Shown: positions 1-15,274, counted from the stretch's first letter. The stretch: DNA of 64,000 bases from Ligustrum vulgare (GCA_963555705.1 OY743169.1:51202124-51266123); one strand, 5' to 3'. The notes: generated by a model not told the origin, from the letters alone. Program-made: numbers and translations.

Positions 1-3000
1 GGTTCGGCACCGTCGAAAATTTCCGACCGGAAAAAACCCATCGGAAATTACCGACGGTCAATATACCGTCGGCAATTTATAAATCCATAATTTAAATTCT
101 AGCAACTTCCTTGGACATTCGATGACTTCCAGTGTGCATCTACTATTCTACATGTCTGCTGAGCCTCAGAATTTCAAAAAAACCAAGTTGATTATAGAAA
201 AGAACCTTGAAATTATTATGAAAATAACTTTGAAATCACATACCTAATTAGTCTTCGATTTTTGTATAAAAGAAACAAACAGAGTAGATGAGGCCTTCTT
301 ATGAAGATTTGATCGCCTGGGATGACGAAGATAATAGATGAATCTGTACAACCAGAAGATAGATGATGAAGAAGAAGAAGGTATTTATTACAGGAGATTT
401 AGGGTTTTCGTCTCTAGCGAGGAGAGAGATGGACGCAATAGATATGGAGAAGAATAGTAGATATATATATGACGGAACACTACAAGAAACTGATCTATAA
501 TCGACGGCCAACTATCCGACGGGGGTCGGCACCGTCGGAAATTTCGGACCAGAAAAAACCCATCGGAAATTACCGACGGTCAATTTACCGTCGGCAATTT
601 ATAAATCCATAATTTAAATTCTAGCAACTTCCTTGGACATTCGATGACTTCCAATGTGCATCTACTATTCTACATGTTTGCTGAGCCTCAGAATTTCAAA
701 AAAACCAAGTTGATTATAGAAAAGAACCTTGAAATTATTATGAAAATAACTTTGAAATCACATACCTAATTAGTCTTGGATTTTTGTATCAAAGAAACAA
801 ACAGAGTAGATGAGGCCTTCTTATGAAGATTTGATCGCCTGGGATGACGAAGATAATAGATGAATCTGTACAACCAGAAGATAGATGATGAAGAAGAAGG
901 TATTTATTACAGGAGATTTAGGGTTTTCGTCTCTAGCGAGGAGAGAGATGGACGCAATAGATATGGAGAAGAAAGAGTAGATATTTATGACGGAACACTA
1001 CAAGAAACTGATCTATAATCGATGGCCAACTATCCGACGGGGGTCGGCACCGTCGGAAATTTCGGACCGGAAAAAACCCATCGGAAATTACCGACGGTCA
1101 ATATACCGTCGGCAATTTATAAATCCATAATTTAAATTCTAGCAACTTCCTTGGACATTCGATGACTTCCAATGTGCATCTATTATTCTACATGTTTGCT
1201 GAGCCTCAGAATTTCAAAAAAACCAAGTTGATTATAGAAAAGAACCTTGAAATTATTATGAAAATAACTTTGAAATCACATACCTAATTAGTCTTGGATT
1301 TTTGTATCAAAGAAACAAACAGAGTAGATGAGGCCTTCTTATGAAGATTTGATCGCCTGGGATGACGAAGATAATAGATGAATCTGTACAACCAGAAGAT
1401 AGATGATGAAGAAGAAGAAGGTATTTATTACAGGAGATTTAGGGTTTTCGTCTCTAGCGAGGAGAGAGATGGACGCAATAGATATGGAGAAGAAAGAGTA
1501 TATATATATGACGGAACACTATAAGAAACTGATCTATCATCGACGGCCAACTATCCGACGGGGGTCGGCACAGTCGGAAATTTTCGATCGAAAAAAACCC
1601 CGTCGGAAATTACCGACAGTCAATATACCGTGGGCAATTTAAAAATCCATAATTTTAATTCTATCATAGATATCTAGCAACTTCCTTGGACATTCGATGA
1701 CTTCCAGTGTGCCTCTACTATTCTACATGTTTGCTGAGCCTCAGACCTTCAAGTAGAGGAAGAAAACCCACAAAAAACCCAAATTGATTATAGAAAAGAA
1801 CCTAGAACTTATTATGAAAATAACTTTGAAATCACATACCTAATTAGTCTTGGATTTTTGTATCAAAGAAACAAACAGAGTATATGAGGCCTTCTTGGGG
1901 AAGATTTGATAGCCTGAGATGACGAAGATAATAGATGAATCTGTACAACCAGAAGATAGATGATGAAGAAGAAGGTATTTATTACAGGAGATTTAGGGTT
2001 TTCGTCTCTAGCGAGGAGAGAGATGGACGCAATAGATATGGAGAAGAAAGAGTAGATATTTATGACGGAACACTACAAGAAACTGATCTATAATCGACTG
2101 CCAACTATCCGACGGGGTTCGGCACCGTCGAAAATTTCCGACCGGAAAAAACCCATCGGAAATTACCGACGGTCAATATACCGTCGGCAATTTATAAATC
2201 CATAATTTAAATTCTAGCAACTTCCTTGGACATTCGATGACTTCCAGTGTGCATCTACTATTCTACATGTCTGCTGAGCCTCAGAATTTAAAAAAAACCA
2301 AGTTGATTATAGAAAAGAACCTTGAAATTATTATGAAAATAACTTTGAAATCACATACCTAATTAGTCTTCTATTTTTGTATCAAAGAAACAAACAGAGT
2401 AGATGAGGCCTTCTTATGAAGATTTGATCGCCTGGGATGACGAAGATAATAGATGAATCTGTACAACCAGAAGATAGATGATGAAGAAGAAGAAGGTATT
2501 TATTACAGGAGATTTAGGGTTTTCGTCTCTAGCGAGGAGAGAGATGGACGCAATAGATATGGAGAAGAATAGTAGATATATATATGACGGAACACTACAA
2601 GAAACTGATCTATAATCGACGGCCAACTATCCGACGGGGGTCGGCACCGTCGGAAATTTCGGACCAGAAAAAACCCATCGGAAATTACCGACGGTCAATT
2701 TACCGTCGGCAATTTATAAATCCATAATTTAAATTCTAGCAACTTCCTTGGACATTCGATGACTTCCAATGTGCATCTACTATTCTACATGTTTGCTGAG
2801 CCTCAGAATTTCAAAAAAACCAAGTTGATTATAGAAAAGAACCTTGAAATTATTATGAAAATAACTTTGAAATCACATACCTAATTAGTCTTGGATTTTT
2901 GTATCAAAGAAACAAACAGAGTAGATGAGGCCTTCTTATGAAGATTTGATCGCCTGGGATGACGAAGATAATAGATGAATCTGTACAACCAGAAGATAGA

Positions 3001-5785
3001 TGATGAAGAAGAAGGTATTTATTACAGGAGATTTAGGGTTTTCGTCTCTAGCGAGGAGAGAGATGGACGCAATAGATATGGAGAAGAAAGAGTAGATATT
3101 TATGACGGAACACTACAAGAAACTGATCTATAATCGACGGCCAACTATCCGACGGGGGTCGGCACCGTCGGAAATTTCGGACCGGAAAAAACCCATCGGA
3201 AATTACCGACGGTCAATATACCGTCGGCAATTTATAAATCCATAATTTAAATTCTAGCAACTTCCTTGGACATTCGATGACTTCCAATGTGCATCTATTA
3301 TTCTACATGTTTGCTGAGCCTCAGAATTTCAAAAAAACCAAGTTGATTATAGAAAAGAACCTTGAAATTATTATGAAAATAACTTTGAAATCACATACCT
3401 AATTAGTCTTGGATTTTTTGTATCAAAGAAACAAACAGAGTAGATGAGGCCTTCTTATGAAGATTTGATCGCCTGGGATGACGAAGATAATAGATGAATC
3501 TGTACAACCAGAAGATAGATGATGAAGAAGAAGAAGGTATTTATTACAGGAGATTTAGGGTTTTCGTCTCTAGCGAGGAGAGAGATGGACGCAATAGATA
3601 TGGAGAAGAAAGAGTATATATATATGACGGAACACTATAAGAAACTGAAATATCATCGACGGCCAACTATCCGACGGGGGTCGGCACAGTCGGAAATTTT
3701 CGATCGAAAAAAACCCCGTCGGAAATTACCGACAGTCAATATACCGTGGGCAATTTAAAAATCCATAATTTTAATTCTATCATAGATATCTAGCAACTTC
3801 CTTGGACATTCGATGACTTCCAGTGTGCCTCTACTATTCTACATGTTTGCTGAGCCTCAGACCTTCAAGTAGAGGAAGAAAACCCACAAAAAACCCAAAT
3901 TGATTATAGAAAAGAACCTAGAACTTATTATGAAAATAACTTTGAAATCACATACCTAATTAGTCTTGGATTTTTGTATCAAAGAAACAAACAGAGTATA
4001 TGAGGCCTTCTTGGGGAAGATTTGATAGCCTGAGATGACGAAGATAATAGATGAATCTGTACAACCAGAAGATAGATGATGAAGAAGAAGGTATTTATTA
4101 CAGGAGATTTAGGGTTTTCGTCTCTAGCGAGGAGAGAGATGGACGCAATAGATATGGAGAAGAAAGAGTAGATATTTATGATGGAACACTACAAGAAACT
4201 GATCTATAATCGACTGCCAACTATCCGACGGGGTTCGGCACCGTCGAAAATTTCCGACCGGAAAAAACCCATCGGAAATTACCGACGGTCAATATACCGT
4301 CGGCAATTTATAAATCCATAATTTAAATTCTAGCAACTTCCTTGGACATTCGATGACTTCCAGTGTGCATCTACTATTCTACATGTCTGCTGTGCCTCAG
4401 AATTTCAAAAAAACCAAGTTGATTATAGAAAAGAACCTTGAAATTATTATGAAAATAACTTTGAAATCACATACCTAATTAGTCTTCTATTTTTGTATCA
4501 AAGAAACAAACAGAGTAGATGAGGCCTTCTTATGAAGATTTGATCGCCTGGGATGACGAAGATAATAGATGAATCTGTACAACCAGAAGATAGATGATGA
4601 AGAAGAAGAAGGTATTTATTACAGGAGATTTAGGGTTTTCGTCTCTAGCGAGGAGAGAGATGGACGCAATAGATATGGAGAAGAATAGTAGATATATATA
4701 TGACGGAACACTACAAGAAACTGATCTATAATCGACGGCCAACTATCCGACGGGGGTCGGCACCGTCGGAAATTTCGGACCAGAAAAAACCCATCGGAAA
4801 TTACCGACGGTCAATTTACCGTCGGCAATTTATAAATCCATAATTTAAATTCTAGCAACTTCCTTGGACATTCGATGACTTCCAATGTGCATCTACTATT
4901 CTACATGTTTGCTGAGCCTCAGAATTTCAAAAAAACCAAGTTGATTATAGAAAAGAACCTTGAAATTATTATGAAAATAACTTTGAAATCACATACCTAA
5001 TTAGTCTTGGATTTTTGTATCAAAGAAACAAACAGAGTAGATGAGGCCTTCTTATGAAGATTTGATCGCCTGGGATGACGAAGATAATAGATGAATCTGT
5101 ACAACCAGAAGATAGATGATGAAGAAGAAGAAGGTATTTATTACAGGAGATTTAGGGTTTTCGTCTCTAGCGAGGAGAGAGATGGACGCAATAGATATGG
5201 AGAAGAAAGAGTATATATATATATGACGGAACACTATAAGAAACTGATCTATCATCGACGGCCAACTATCCGACGGGGGTCGGCACAGTCGGAAATTTTC
5301 GATCGAAAAAAACCCCGTCGGAAATTACCGACAGTCAATATACCGTGGGCAATTTAAAAATCCATAATTTTAATTCTATCATAGATATCTAGGAACTTCC
5401 TTGGACATTCGATGACTTCCAGTGTGCCTCTACTATTCTACATGTTTGCTGAGCCTCAGACCTTCAAGTAGAGGAAGAAAACCCACAAAAAACCCAAGTT
5501 GATTATAGAAAAGAACCTAGAACTTATTATGAAAATAACTTTGAAATCACATACCTAATTAGTCTTGGATTTTTGTGTCAAAGAAACAAACAGAGTATAT
5601 GAGGCCTTCTTGGGGAAGATTTGATAGCCTGAGATGACGAAGATAATAGATGAATCTGTACAACCAGAAGATAGATGATGAAGAAGAAGGTATTTATTAC
5701 AGGAGATTTAGGGTTTTCGTCTCTAGCGAGGAGAGAGATGGACGCAATAGATATGGAGAAGAAAGAGTAGATATTTATGACGGAA
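1..5785. repeat. 2,115-bp four-monomer higher-order repeat, ~2.5 copies
   Basis: Anchors lie at 478, 996, 1517, 2071 | 2593, 3111, 3633, 4187 | 4709, 5232. Matching anchors are 2,115-2,116 bp apart and the unit lengths repeat as 518, 521-522, 554, 522. The third member carries CACTATAAG in each copy. Copies 1 and 2 differ at only a handful of sites, e.g. TCTTCGATTTTTGTATAAAAG at 253 versus TCTTCTATTTTTGTATCAAAG at 2368, an extra T near 3417, and CTGATCTATC at 1528 versus CTGAAATATC at 3645. Copy 3 is short by exactly one monomer. Confidence 0.9.
4743..5231 (+). repeat. Fusion monomer left by in-register loss of one unit
   Basis: The left part matches the second member of the HOR (CGGACCAG, CAATTTACCG, CAATGTGCATCTACTATTC). 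The right part, from the longer GAA tract near 5118 to the CACTATAAG anchor at 5232, matches the third member. The switch therefore lies between about 4897 and 5118. The result is one normal-length monomer (523 bp) where two are expected, the signature of unequal exchange between aligned neighbouring units. Confidence 0.75.
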
Positions 5786-8398
5786 CACTACAAGAAACTG
5801 ATCTATAATCGACTGCCAACTATCCGACGGGGGTCGGCACCGTCGAAAATTTCCGACCGGAAAAAACCCATCGGAAATTACCGACGGTCAATATACCGTC
5901 GGCAATTTAAAAATCCCTAATTTAAATTCTAGCAACTTCCTTGGACATTCGATGACTTCCAGTGTGCCTCTACTATTCTACATGTTTGCTGAGCCTCAGA
6001 ATTTCAAAAAAACCAAGTTGATTACAGAAAAGAACCTAGAAATTAGTATGAAAATAACTTTGAAATCACATACCTAATTAGTCTTGGATTTTTTTATCGA
6101 AGAAAAAAACAGTGTAGATGATGCCTTCTTATGAAGATTTGATCTCCTGGAATGACGAAGATAATAGATGAATTTGTACAACCAGAAGATATATGATGAA
6201 GAAAAAGAAGGTATTTATTACAGGCGATTTAGGGTTTTCGTCTCTAGCGAGGAGAGAGATGGACGCAATAGATATGGAGAAGAATAGTAGATATATATAT
6301 GACGGAACACTACAAGAAACTGATCTATAATCGACGGCCAACTATCCGACAGTGGTCGGCACCGTCGGAAATTTCGGACCGGAAAAAACCCATCGGAAAT
6401 TACCGACGGTCAATATACCGTCGGCAATTTAAAAATCCATAATTTAAATTCTAGCAACTTCCTTGGACATTGGATGACTTCCAGTGTGCCTCTACTATTC
6501 TATATGTTTGCTGAGCCTCAGAATTTCAAAAAAACCTAGTTGATTATAGAAAAGAACCTAGAAATTATTATGAAAATAACTTTGAAATCACATACCTAAT
6601 TAGTCTTGGATTTTTGTATCAAAGAAACAAACAGAGTAGATGAGGCCTTCTTGTTAGAAGATTTGATCGCCTGGGATGACGAAGATAATAGATGAAGTTG
6701 TACAACCAGAAGATATATGATGAAGAAAAAGAAGGTATTTATTACAGGAGATTTAGGGTTTTCGTCTCTAGCGAGGAGAGAGATGGACGCAATAGATATG
6801 GAGAAGAAAGAGTAGATATTTATAACGGAACACTACAAGAAACTGATCTATAATCGACGGCCATTTATCTGACGGGGGTCGGCACCGTCGGAAATTTCCG
6901 ACCGGAAAAAACCCATCGGAAATTACCGACGGTCAATATACCGTCGGCAATTTATAAATCCATAATTTAAATTCTAGCAACTTCCTTGGACATTGGATGA
7001 CTTCCAGTGTGCATCTACTATTCTACATGTTTGCTGAGCCTCAGAATTTCAAAAAAACCAAGTTGATTATAGAAAAGAACCTAGAATTTATTATGAAAAT
7101 AACTTTGAAATCACATACCTAATTAGTCTTGGATTTTTGTATCAAAGAAACAAACAGAGTAGATGAGGCCTTCTTGTTAGAAGATTTGATCGCCTGGAAT
7201 GACGAAGATAATAGATGAATTTGTACAACCAGAAGATATATGATGAAGAAAAAGAAGGTATTTATTACAGGAGATTTAGGGTTTTCGTCTCTAGCGAGGA
7301 GAGAGATGGACGCAATAGATATGGAGAAGAATAGTAGATATATATATGACGGAACACTACAAGAAACTGATCTATAATCGACGGCCAACTATCCGACAGT
7401 GGTCGGCACCGTCGGAAATTTCGGACCGGAAAAAACCCATCGGAAATTACCGACGGTCAATATACCGTCGGCAATTTAAAAATCCATAATTTAAATTCTA
7501 GCAACTTCCTTGGACATTGGATGACTTCCAGTGTGCCTCTACTATTCTATATGTTTGCTGAGCCTCAGAATTTCAAAAAAACCTAGTTGATTATAGAAAA
7601 GAACCTAGAAATTATTATGAAAATAACTTTGAAATCACATACCTAATTAGTCTTGGATTTTTGTATCAAAGAAACAAACAGAGTAGATGAGGCCTTCTTG
7701 TTAGAAGATTTGATCGCCTGGGATGACGAAGATAATAGATGAATTTGTACAACCAGAAGATATATGATGAAGAAAAAGAAGGTATTTATTACAGGAGATT
7801 TAGGGTTTTCGTCTCTAGCGAGGAGAGAGATGGACGCAATAGATATGGAGAAGAAAGAGTAGATATTTATAACGGAACACTACAAGAAACTGATCTATAA
7901 TCGACGGCCATTTATCTGACGGGGGTCGGCACCGTCGGAAATTTCCGACCGGAAAAAACCCATCGGAAATTACCGACGGTCAATATACCGTTGGCAATTT
8001 ATAAATCCATAATTTAAATTCTAGCAACTTCCTTGGACAATGGATGACTTCCAGTGTGCATCTACTATTCTACATGTTTGCTGAGCCTCAGAATTTCAAA
8101 AAAACCAAGTTGATTATAGAAAAGAACCTAGAATTTATTATGAAAATAACTTTGAAATCACATACCTAATTAGTCTTGGATTTTTGTATCAAAGAAACAA
8201 ACAGAGTAGATGAGGCCTTCTTGGAGAAGATTTGATCGCCTGGGATGACGAAGATAATAGATGAATTTGTACGACCAGAAGATATATGATGAAGAAAAAG
8301 AAGGTATTTATTACAGGAGATTTAGGTTTTCGTCTCTAGCGAGGAGAGAGATGGACGCAATAGATATGGAGAAGAAAGAGTAGATATTTATGACGGAA
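5786..8398. repeat. 1,047-bp dimer repeat
   Basis: Anchors: 5786, 6308, 6831, 7355, 7878. 6308 to 7355 and 6831 to 7878 are both 1,047 bp. The two members are marked by GACAGTGGTCGG and by CCATTTATCTGACGGGGG just after their anchors. The same dimer order recurs at 12138/12660, 13706/14229, 16883/17406 and 23670/24193 with partial changes, so this pair is a building block of the left part of the array. Confidence 0.85.
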
Positions 8399-9648
8399 CA
8401 CTACAAGAAACTGATCTATAATCGACGGCCAACTATCCGACGGGGGTCGGCACCGTCGGAAATTTCGGACCGGAAAAAACCCATCGGAAATTACCGACGG
8501 TCAATATACCGTCGGCAATTTAAAAATCCCTAATTTAAATTCTAGCAACTTCCTTGGACATTCGATGACTTCCAGTGTGGCTCTACTATTCTACATGTTT
8601 GCTGAGCCTCAGAATTTCAAAAAAACCAAGTTGATTATAGAAAAGAACCTAGAAATTAGTATGAAAATAACTTTGAAATCACATACCTAATTAGTCTTGG
8701 ATTTTTTTATCGAAGAAACAAACAGAGTAGATGATGCCTTCTTATGAAGATTTGATCTCCTGGGATGACGAAGATAATAGATGAATTTGTACAACCAGAA
8801 GATAGATGATGAAGAAGAAGAAGAAGGTATTTATTACAGGAGATTTAGGGTTTTCGTCTCTAGCGAGGAGAGAGATGGACCCAATAGATATTGAGAAGAA
8901 AGAGTATATATATATGACGGAACACTACAAGAAACTGATCTATCATCGACGGCCAACTATCCGACGGGGGTCGGCACAGTCGGAAATTTTGGATCGAAAA
9001 AAACCCCGTCGGAAATTACCGACGGTCAATATACCGTCGGCAATTTAAAAATCCATAATTTAAATTCTAGCATAGATATCTAGCAACTTCCTTGGACATT
9101 CGATGACTTCCAGTGTGCCTCTACTATTCTACATGTTTGCTGAGCCTCAGACCTTCAAGTAGAGGAAGAAAACCCACAAAAAAACCAAGTTGATTATAGA
9201 AAAGAACCTAGAAATTATTATGAAAATAACTTTGAAATCAAATACCTAATTAGTCTTGGATTTTTGTATCAAAGAAACAAACAGAGTAGATGAGGCCTTC
9301 TTGTTAGAAGATTTGATCGCCAGGGATGACGAAGATAATAGATGAATTTGTACAACCAGAAGATATATGATGAAGAAAAAGAAGGTATTTCTTACAGGAG
9401 ATTTAGGGTTTTCGTCCCTAGCGAGGAGAGAGATGGACGCAATAGATATGGAGAAGAAAGAGTAGATATATATATGACGGAACAATACAAGAAACTGATC
9501 TATAATCGAAGGCCAACTATCCGACGGGGGTCGGCACCGTCGGAAATTTCGGACCGGAAAAAACCCATCGGAAATTACCGACGGTCAATATGCCGTCGGC
9601 AATTTATAAATACATAATTTAAATTCTAGCAACTTCCTTGGACATTCG

Positions 9649-9870
9649 ATGACTTCCAGTGTGCGTCTACTATTCTACATGTTTGCTGAGCCTCAGAATT
9701 TCAAAAAAACCAAGTTGATTATAGAAAAGAACCTAGAAATTATTATGAAAATAACTTTGAAATCACATACCTTATTAGTCTTGGATTTTTGTATCAAAGA
9801 AACAAACAGAGTAGATGAGGCCTTCTTGTTAGAAGATTTGATCGCCTGGGATGACGAAGATAATAGATGA
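9649..9870 (+). other. 73-codon open frame opened by one substitution, seven copies
   Basis: The frame starts MTSSV, passes through LIIEKNLEIIMKITLKSHT and ends AWDDEDNR-stop. Most units are interrupted by a TAA in CATACCTAATTAG; here the site reads CATACCTTATTAG, turning the stop into leucine. The same change is in units at 11780-12001, 13348-13569, 14917-15138, 16525-16746, 18094-18315 and 23312-23533. All seven sit in the 9-24 kb sub-family, so one mutation seems to have spread with the repeat. There is no sign of selection for a protein: neighbouring units carry stops and the ends of the frame vary. Probably non-coding. Confidence 0.4.
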
Positions 9871-12800
9871 ATTTGTACAACCAGAAGATATATGATGAAG
9901 AAAAAGAAGGTATTTATTACAGGAGATTTAGGGTTTTCGTCTCTAGCGAGGAGAGAGATGGACGCAATAGATATGGAGAAGAATAGTAGATATATATATG
10001 ACGGAACACTACAAGAAACTGATCTATAATCGACGGCCAACTATCCGACAGTGGTCGGCACCGTCGGAAATTTCGGACCGGAAAAAACCCATCGGAAATT
10101 ACCGACGGTCAATATACCGTCGGCAATTTAAAAATCCATAATTTAAATTCTAGCAACTTCCTTGGACATTGGATGACTTCCAGTGTGCCTCTACTATTCT
10201 ATATGTTTGCTGAGCCTCAGAATTTCAAAAAAACCTAGTTGATTATAGAAAAGAACCTAGAAATTATTATGAAAATAACTTTGAAATCACATACCTAATT
10301 AGTCTTGGATTTTTGTATCAAAGAAACAAACAGAGTAGATGAGGCCTTCTTGTTAGAAGATTTGATCGCCTGGGATGACGAAGATAATAGATGAATTTGT
10401 ACAACCAGAAGATATATGATGAAGAAAAAGAAGGTATTTATTACAGGAGATTTAGGGTTTTCGTCTCTAGCGAGGAGAGAGATGGACGCAATAGATATGG
10501 AGAAGAAAGAGTAGATATTTATAACGGAACACTACAAGAAACTGATCTATAATCGACGGCCAACTATCCGACAGGGGTCGGCACCGTCGGAAATTTCGGA
10601 CCGGAAAAAACCCATCGGAAATTACCGACGGTCAATATACCGTCGGCAATTTAAAAATCCCTAATTTAAATTCTAGCAACTTCCTTGGACATTCGATGAC
10701 TTCCAGTGTGCCTCTACTATTCTACATGTTTGCTGAGCCTCAGAATTTCAAAAAAACCAAGTTGATTATAGAAAAGAACCTAGAAATTAGTATGAAAATA
10801 ACTTTGAAATCACATACCTAATTAGTCTTGGATTTTTTTATCGAAGAAACAAACAGAGTAGATGATGCCTTCTTATGAAGATTTGATCTCCTGGGATGAC
10901 GAAGATAATAGATGAATTTGTACAACCAGAAGATAGATGATGAAGAAGAAGAAGAAGGTATTTATTACAGGAGATTTAGGGTTTTCGTCTCTAGCGAGGA
11001 GAGAGATGGACCCAATAGATATTGAGAAGAAAGAGTATATATATATGACGGAACACTACAAGAAACTGATCTATCATCGACGGCCAACTATCCGACGGGG
11101 GTCGGCACAGTCGGAAATTTTGGATCGAAAAAAACCCCGTCGGAAATTACCGACGGTCAATATACCGTCGGCAATTTAAAAATCCATAATTTAAATTCTA
11201 GCATAGATATCTAGCAACTTCCTTGGACATTCGATGACTTCCAGTGTGCCTCTACTATTCTACATGTTTGCTGAGCCTCAGACCTTCAAGTAGAGGAAGA
11301 AAACCCACAAAAAAACCAAGTTGATTATAGAAAAGAACCTAGAAATTATTATGAAAATAACTTTGAAATCAAATACCTAATTAGTCTTGGATTTTTGTAT
11401 CAAAGAAACAAACAGAGTAGATGAGGCCTTCTTGTTAGAAGATTTGATCGCCAGGGATGACGAAGATAATAGATGAATTTGTACAACCAGAAGATATATG
11501 ATGAAGAAAAAGAAGGTATTTCTTACAGGAGATTTAGGGTTTTCGTCCCTAGCGAGGAGAGAGATGGACGCAATAGATATGGAGAAGAAAGAGTAGATAT
11601 ATATATGACGGAACAATACAAGAAACTGATCTATAATCGAAGGCCAACTATCCGACGGGGGTCGGCACCGTCGGAAATTTCGGACCGGAAAAAACCCATC
11701 GGAAATTACCGACGGTCAATATGCCGTCGGCAATTTATAAATACATAATTTAAATTCTAGCAACTTCCTTGGACATTCGATGACTTCCAGTGTGCGTCTA
11801 CTATTCTACATGTTTGCTGAGCCTCAGAATTTCAAAAAAACCAATTTGATTATAGAAAAGAACCTAGAAATTATTATGAAAATAACTTTGAAATCACATA
11901 CCTTATTAGTCTTGGATTTTTGTATCAAAGAAACAAACAGAGTAGATGAGGCCTTCTTGTTAGAAGATTTGATCGCCTGGAATGACGAAGATAATAGATG
12001 AATTTGTACAACCAGAAGATATATGATGAAGAAAAAGAAGGTATTTATTACAGGAGATTTAGGGTTTTCGTCTCTAGCGAGGAGAGAGATGGACGCAATA
12101 GATATGGAGAAGAATAGTAGATATATATATGACGGAACACTACAAGAAACTGATCTATAATCGACGACCAACTATCCGACAGTGGTCGGCACCGTCGGAA
12201 ATTTCGGACCGGAAAAAACCCATCGGAAATTACCGACGGTCAATATACCGTCGGCAATTTAAAAATCCATAATTTAAATTCTAGCAACTTCCTTGGACAT
12301 TGGATGACTTCCAGTGTGCCTCTACTATTCTATATGTTTGCTGAGCCTCAGAATTTCAAAAAAACCTAGTTGATTATAGAAAAGAACCTAGAAATTATTA
12401 TGAAAATAACTTTGAAATCACATACCTAATTAGTCTTGGATTTTTGTATCAAAGAAACAAACAGAGTAGATGAGGCCTTCTTGTTAGAAGATTTGATCGC
12501 CTGGGATGACGAAGATAATAGATGAATTTGTACAACCAGAAGATATATGATGAAGAAAAAGAAGGTATTTATTACAGGAGATTTAGGTTTTCGTCTCTAG
12601 CGAGGAGAGAGATGGACGCAATAGATATGGAGAAGAAAGAGTAGATATTTATAATGGAACACTACAAGAAACTGATCTATAATCGACGGCCATTTATCTG
12701 ACGGGGGTCGGCACCGTCGGAAATTTCCGACCGGAAAAAACCCATCGGAAATTACCGACGGTCAATATACCGTCGGCAATTTATAAATCCATAATTTAAA

Positions 12801-15274
12801 TTCTAGCAACTTCCTTGGACATTGGATGACTTCCAGTGTGCCTCTACTATTCTACATGTTTGCTGAGCCTCAGAATTTCAAAAAAACCAAGTTGATTATA
12901 GAAAAGAACCTAGAATTTATTATGAAAATAACTTTGAAATCACATACCTAATTAGTCTTGGATTTTTGTATCAAAGAAACAAACAGAGTAGATGAGGCCT
13001 TCTTGTTAGAAGATTTGATCGCCTGGGATGACGAAGATAATAGATGAATTTGTATGACCAGAAGATATATGATGAAGAAAAAGAAGGTATTTATTACAGG
13101 AGATTTAGGTTTTCGTCTCTAGCGAGGAGAGAGATGGACGCAATAGATATGGAGAAGAAAGAGTAGATATTTATGACGGAACACTACAAGAAACTGATCT
13201 ATAATCGACGGCCAACTATCCGACGGGGGTAGGCACCGTCGGAAATTTCGGACCGAAAAAAACCCATCGGAAATTACCGACGGTCAATATGCCGTCGGCA
13301 ATTTATAAATACATAATTTAAATTCTAGCAACTTCCTTGGACATTCGATGACTTCCAGTGTGCATCTACTATTCTACATGTTTGCTGAGCCTCAGAATTT
13401 CAAAAAAACCAAGTTGATTATAGAAAAGAACCTAGAAATTATTATGAAAATAACTTTGAAATCACATACCTTATTAGTCTTGGATTTTTGTATCAAAGAA
13501 ACAAACAGAGTAGATGAGGCCTTCTTGTTAGAAGATTTGATCGCCTGGAATGACGAAGATAATAGATGAATTTGTACAACCAGAAGATATATGATGAAGA
13601 AAAAGAAGGTATTTATTACAGGAGATTTAGGGTTTTCGTCTCTAGCGAGGAGAGAGATGGACGCAATAGATATGGAGAAGAATAGTAGATATATATATGA
13701 CGGAACACTACAAGAAACTGATCTATAATCGACGGCCAACTATCCGACGGGGGTAGGCACCGTCGGAAATTTCGGACCGAAAAAAACCCATCGGAAATTA
13801 CCGACGGTCAATATGCCGTCGGCAATTTATAAATACATAATTTAAATTCTAGCAACTTCCTTGGACATTCGATGACTTCCAGTGTGCATCTACTATTCTA
13901 CATGTTTGCTGAGCCTCAGAATTTCAAAAAAACCTAGTTGATTATAGAAAAGAACCTAGAAATTATTATGAAAATAACTTTGAAATCACATACCTAATTA
14001 GTCTTGGATTTTTGTATCAAAGAAACAAACAGAGTAGATGAGGCCTTCTTGTTAGAAGATTTGATCGCCTGGGATGACGAAGATAATAGATGAATTTGTA
14101 CAACCAGAAGATATATGATGAAGAAAAAGAAGGTATTTATTACAGGAGATTTAGGGTTTTCGTCTCTAGCGAGGAGAGAGATGGACGCAATAGATATGGA
14201 GAAGAAAGAGTAGATATTTATAATGGAACACTACAAGAAACTGATCTATAATCGACGGCCATTTATCTGACGGGGGTCGGCACCGTCGGAAATTTCCGAC
14301 CGGAAAAAACCCATCGGAAATTACCGACGGTCAATATACCGTCGGCAATTTATAAATCCATAATTTAAATTCTAGCAACTTCCTTGGACATTGGATGACT
14401 TCCAGTGTGCCTCTACTATTCTACATGTTTGCTGAGCCTCAGAATTTCAAAAAAACCAAGTTGATTATAGAAAAGAACCTAGAATTTATTATGAAAATAA
14501 CTTTGAAATCACATACCTAATTAGTCTTGGATTTTTGTATCAAAGAAACAAACAGAGTAGATGAGGCCTTCTTGTTAGAAGATTTGATCGCCTGGGATGA
14601 CGAAGATAATAGATGAATTTGTATGACCAGAAGATATATGATGAAGAAAAAGAAGGTATTTATTACAGGAGATTTAGGTTTTCGTCTCTAGCGAGGAGAG
14701 AGATGGACGCAATAGATATGGAGAAGAAAGAGTATATATTTATGACGGAACACTACAAGAAACTGATCTATAATCGACGGCCAACTATCCGACGGGGGTA
14801 GGCACCGTCGGAAATTTCGGACCGAAAAAAACCCATCGGAAATTACCGACGGTCAATATGCCGTCGGCAATTTATAAATACATAATTTAAATTCTAGCAA
14901 CTTCCTTGGACATTCGATGACTTCCAGTGTGCATCTACTATTCTACATGTTTGCTGAGCCTCAGAATTTCAAAAAAACCAAGTTGATTATAGAAAAGAAC
15001 CTAGAAATTATTATGAAAATAACTTTGAAATCACATACCTTATTAGTCTTGGATTTTTGTATCAAAGAAACAAACAGAGTAGATGAGGCCTTCTTGTTAG
15101 AAGATTTGATCGCCTGGAATGACGAAGATAATAGATGAATTTGTACAACCAGAAGATATATGATGAAGAAAAAGAAGGTATTTATTACAGGAGATTTAGG
15201 GTTTTCGTCTCTAGCGAGGAGAGAGATGGACGCAATAGATATGGAGAAGAATAGTAGATATATATATGACGGAA

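Noticed and set aside
299..511. Minus-strand frames of 61-115 codons rich in F, I, S and L, recurring throughout (e.g. 7119-7388, 9693-10040, 13392-13739)
   Set aside because: They are the antisense of the GAA tract, the A-runs and the AT-rich part of the monomer. They vary in start and end with each indel, and the membrane-protein look comes from TTC/TTT codons. Nothing indicates coding.
1403..1642. Plus-strand frames of 79-100 codons running through the GAA tract, terminus and subterminal block (e.g. 8806-9048, 31589-31891, 48598-48897)
   Set aside because: Their sequence simply tracks the satellite, including translation of the CACTA end and the inverted repeats. The frame shifts between monomers with GAA and TATA length, so this is not a conserved protein family.
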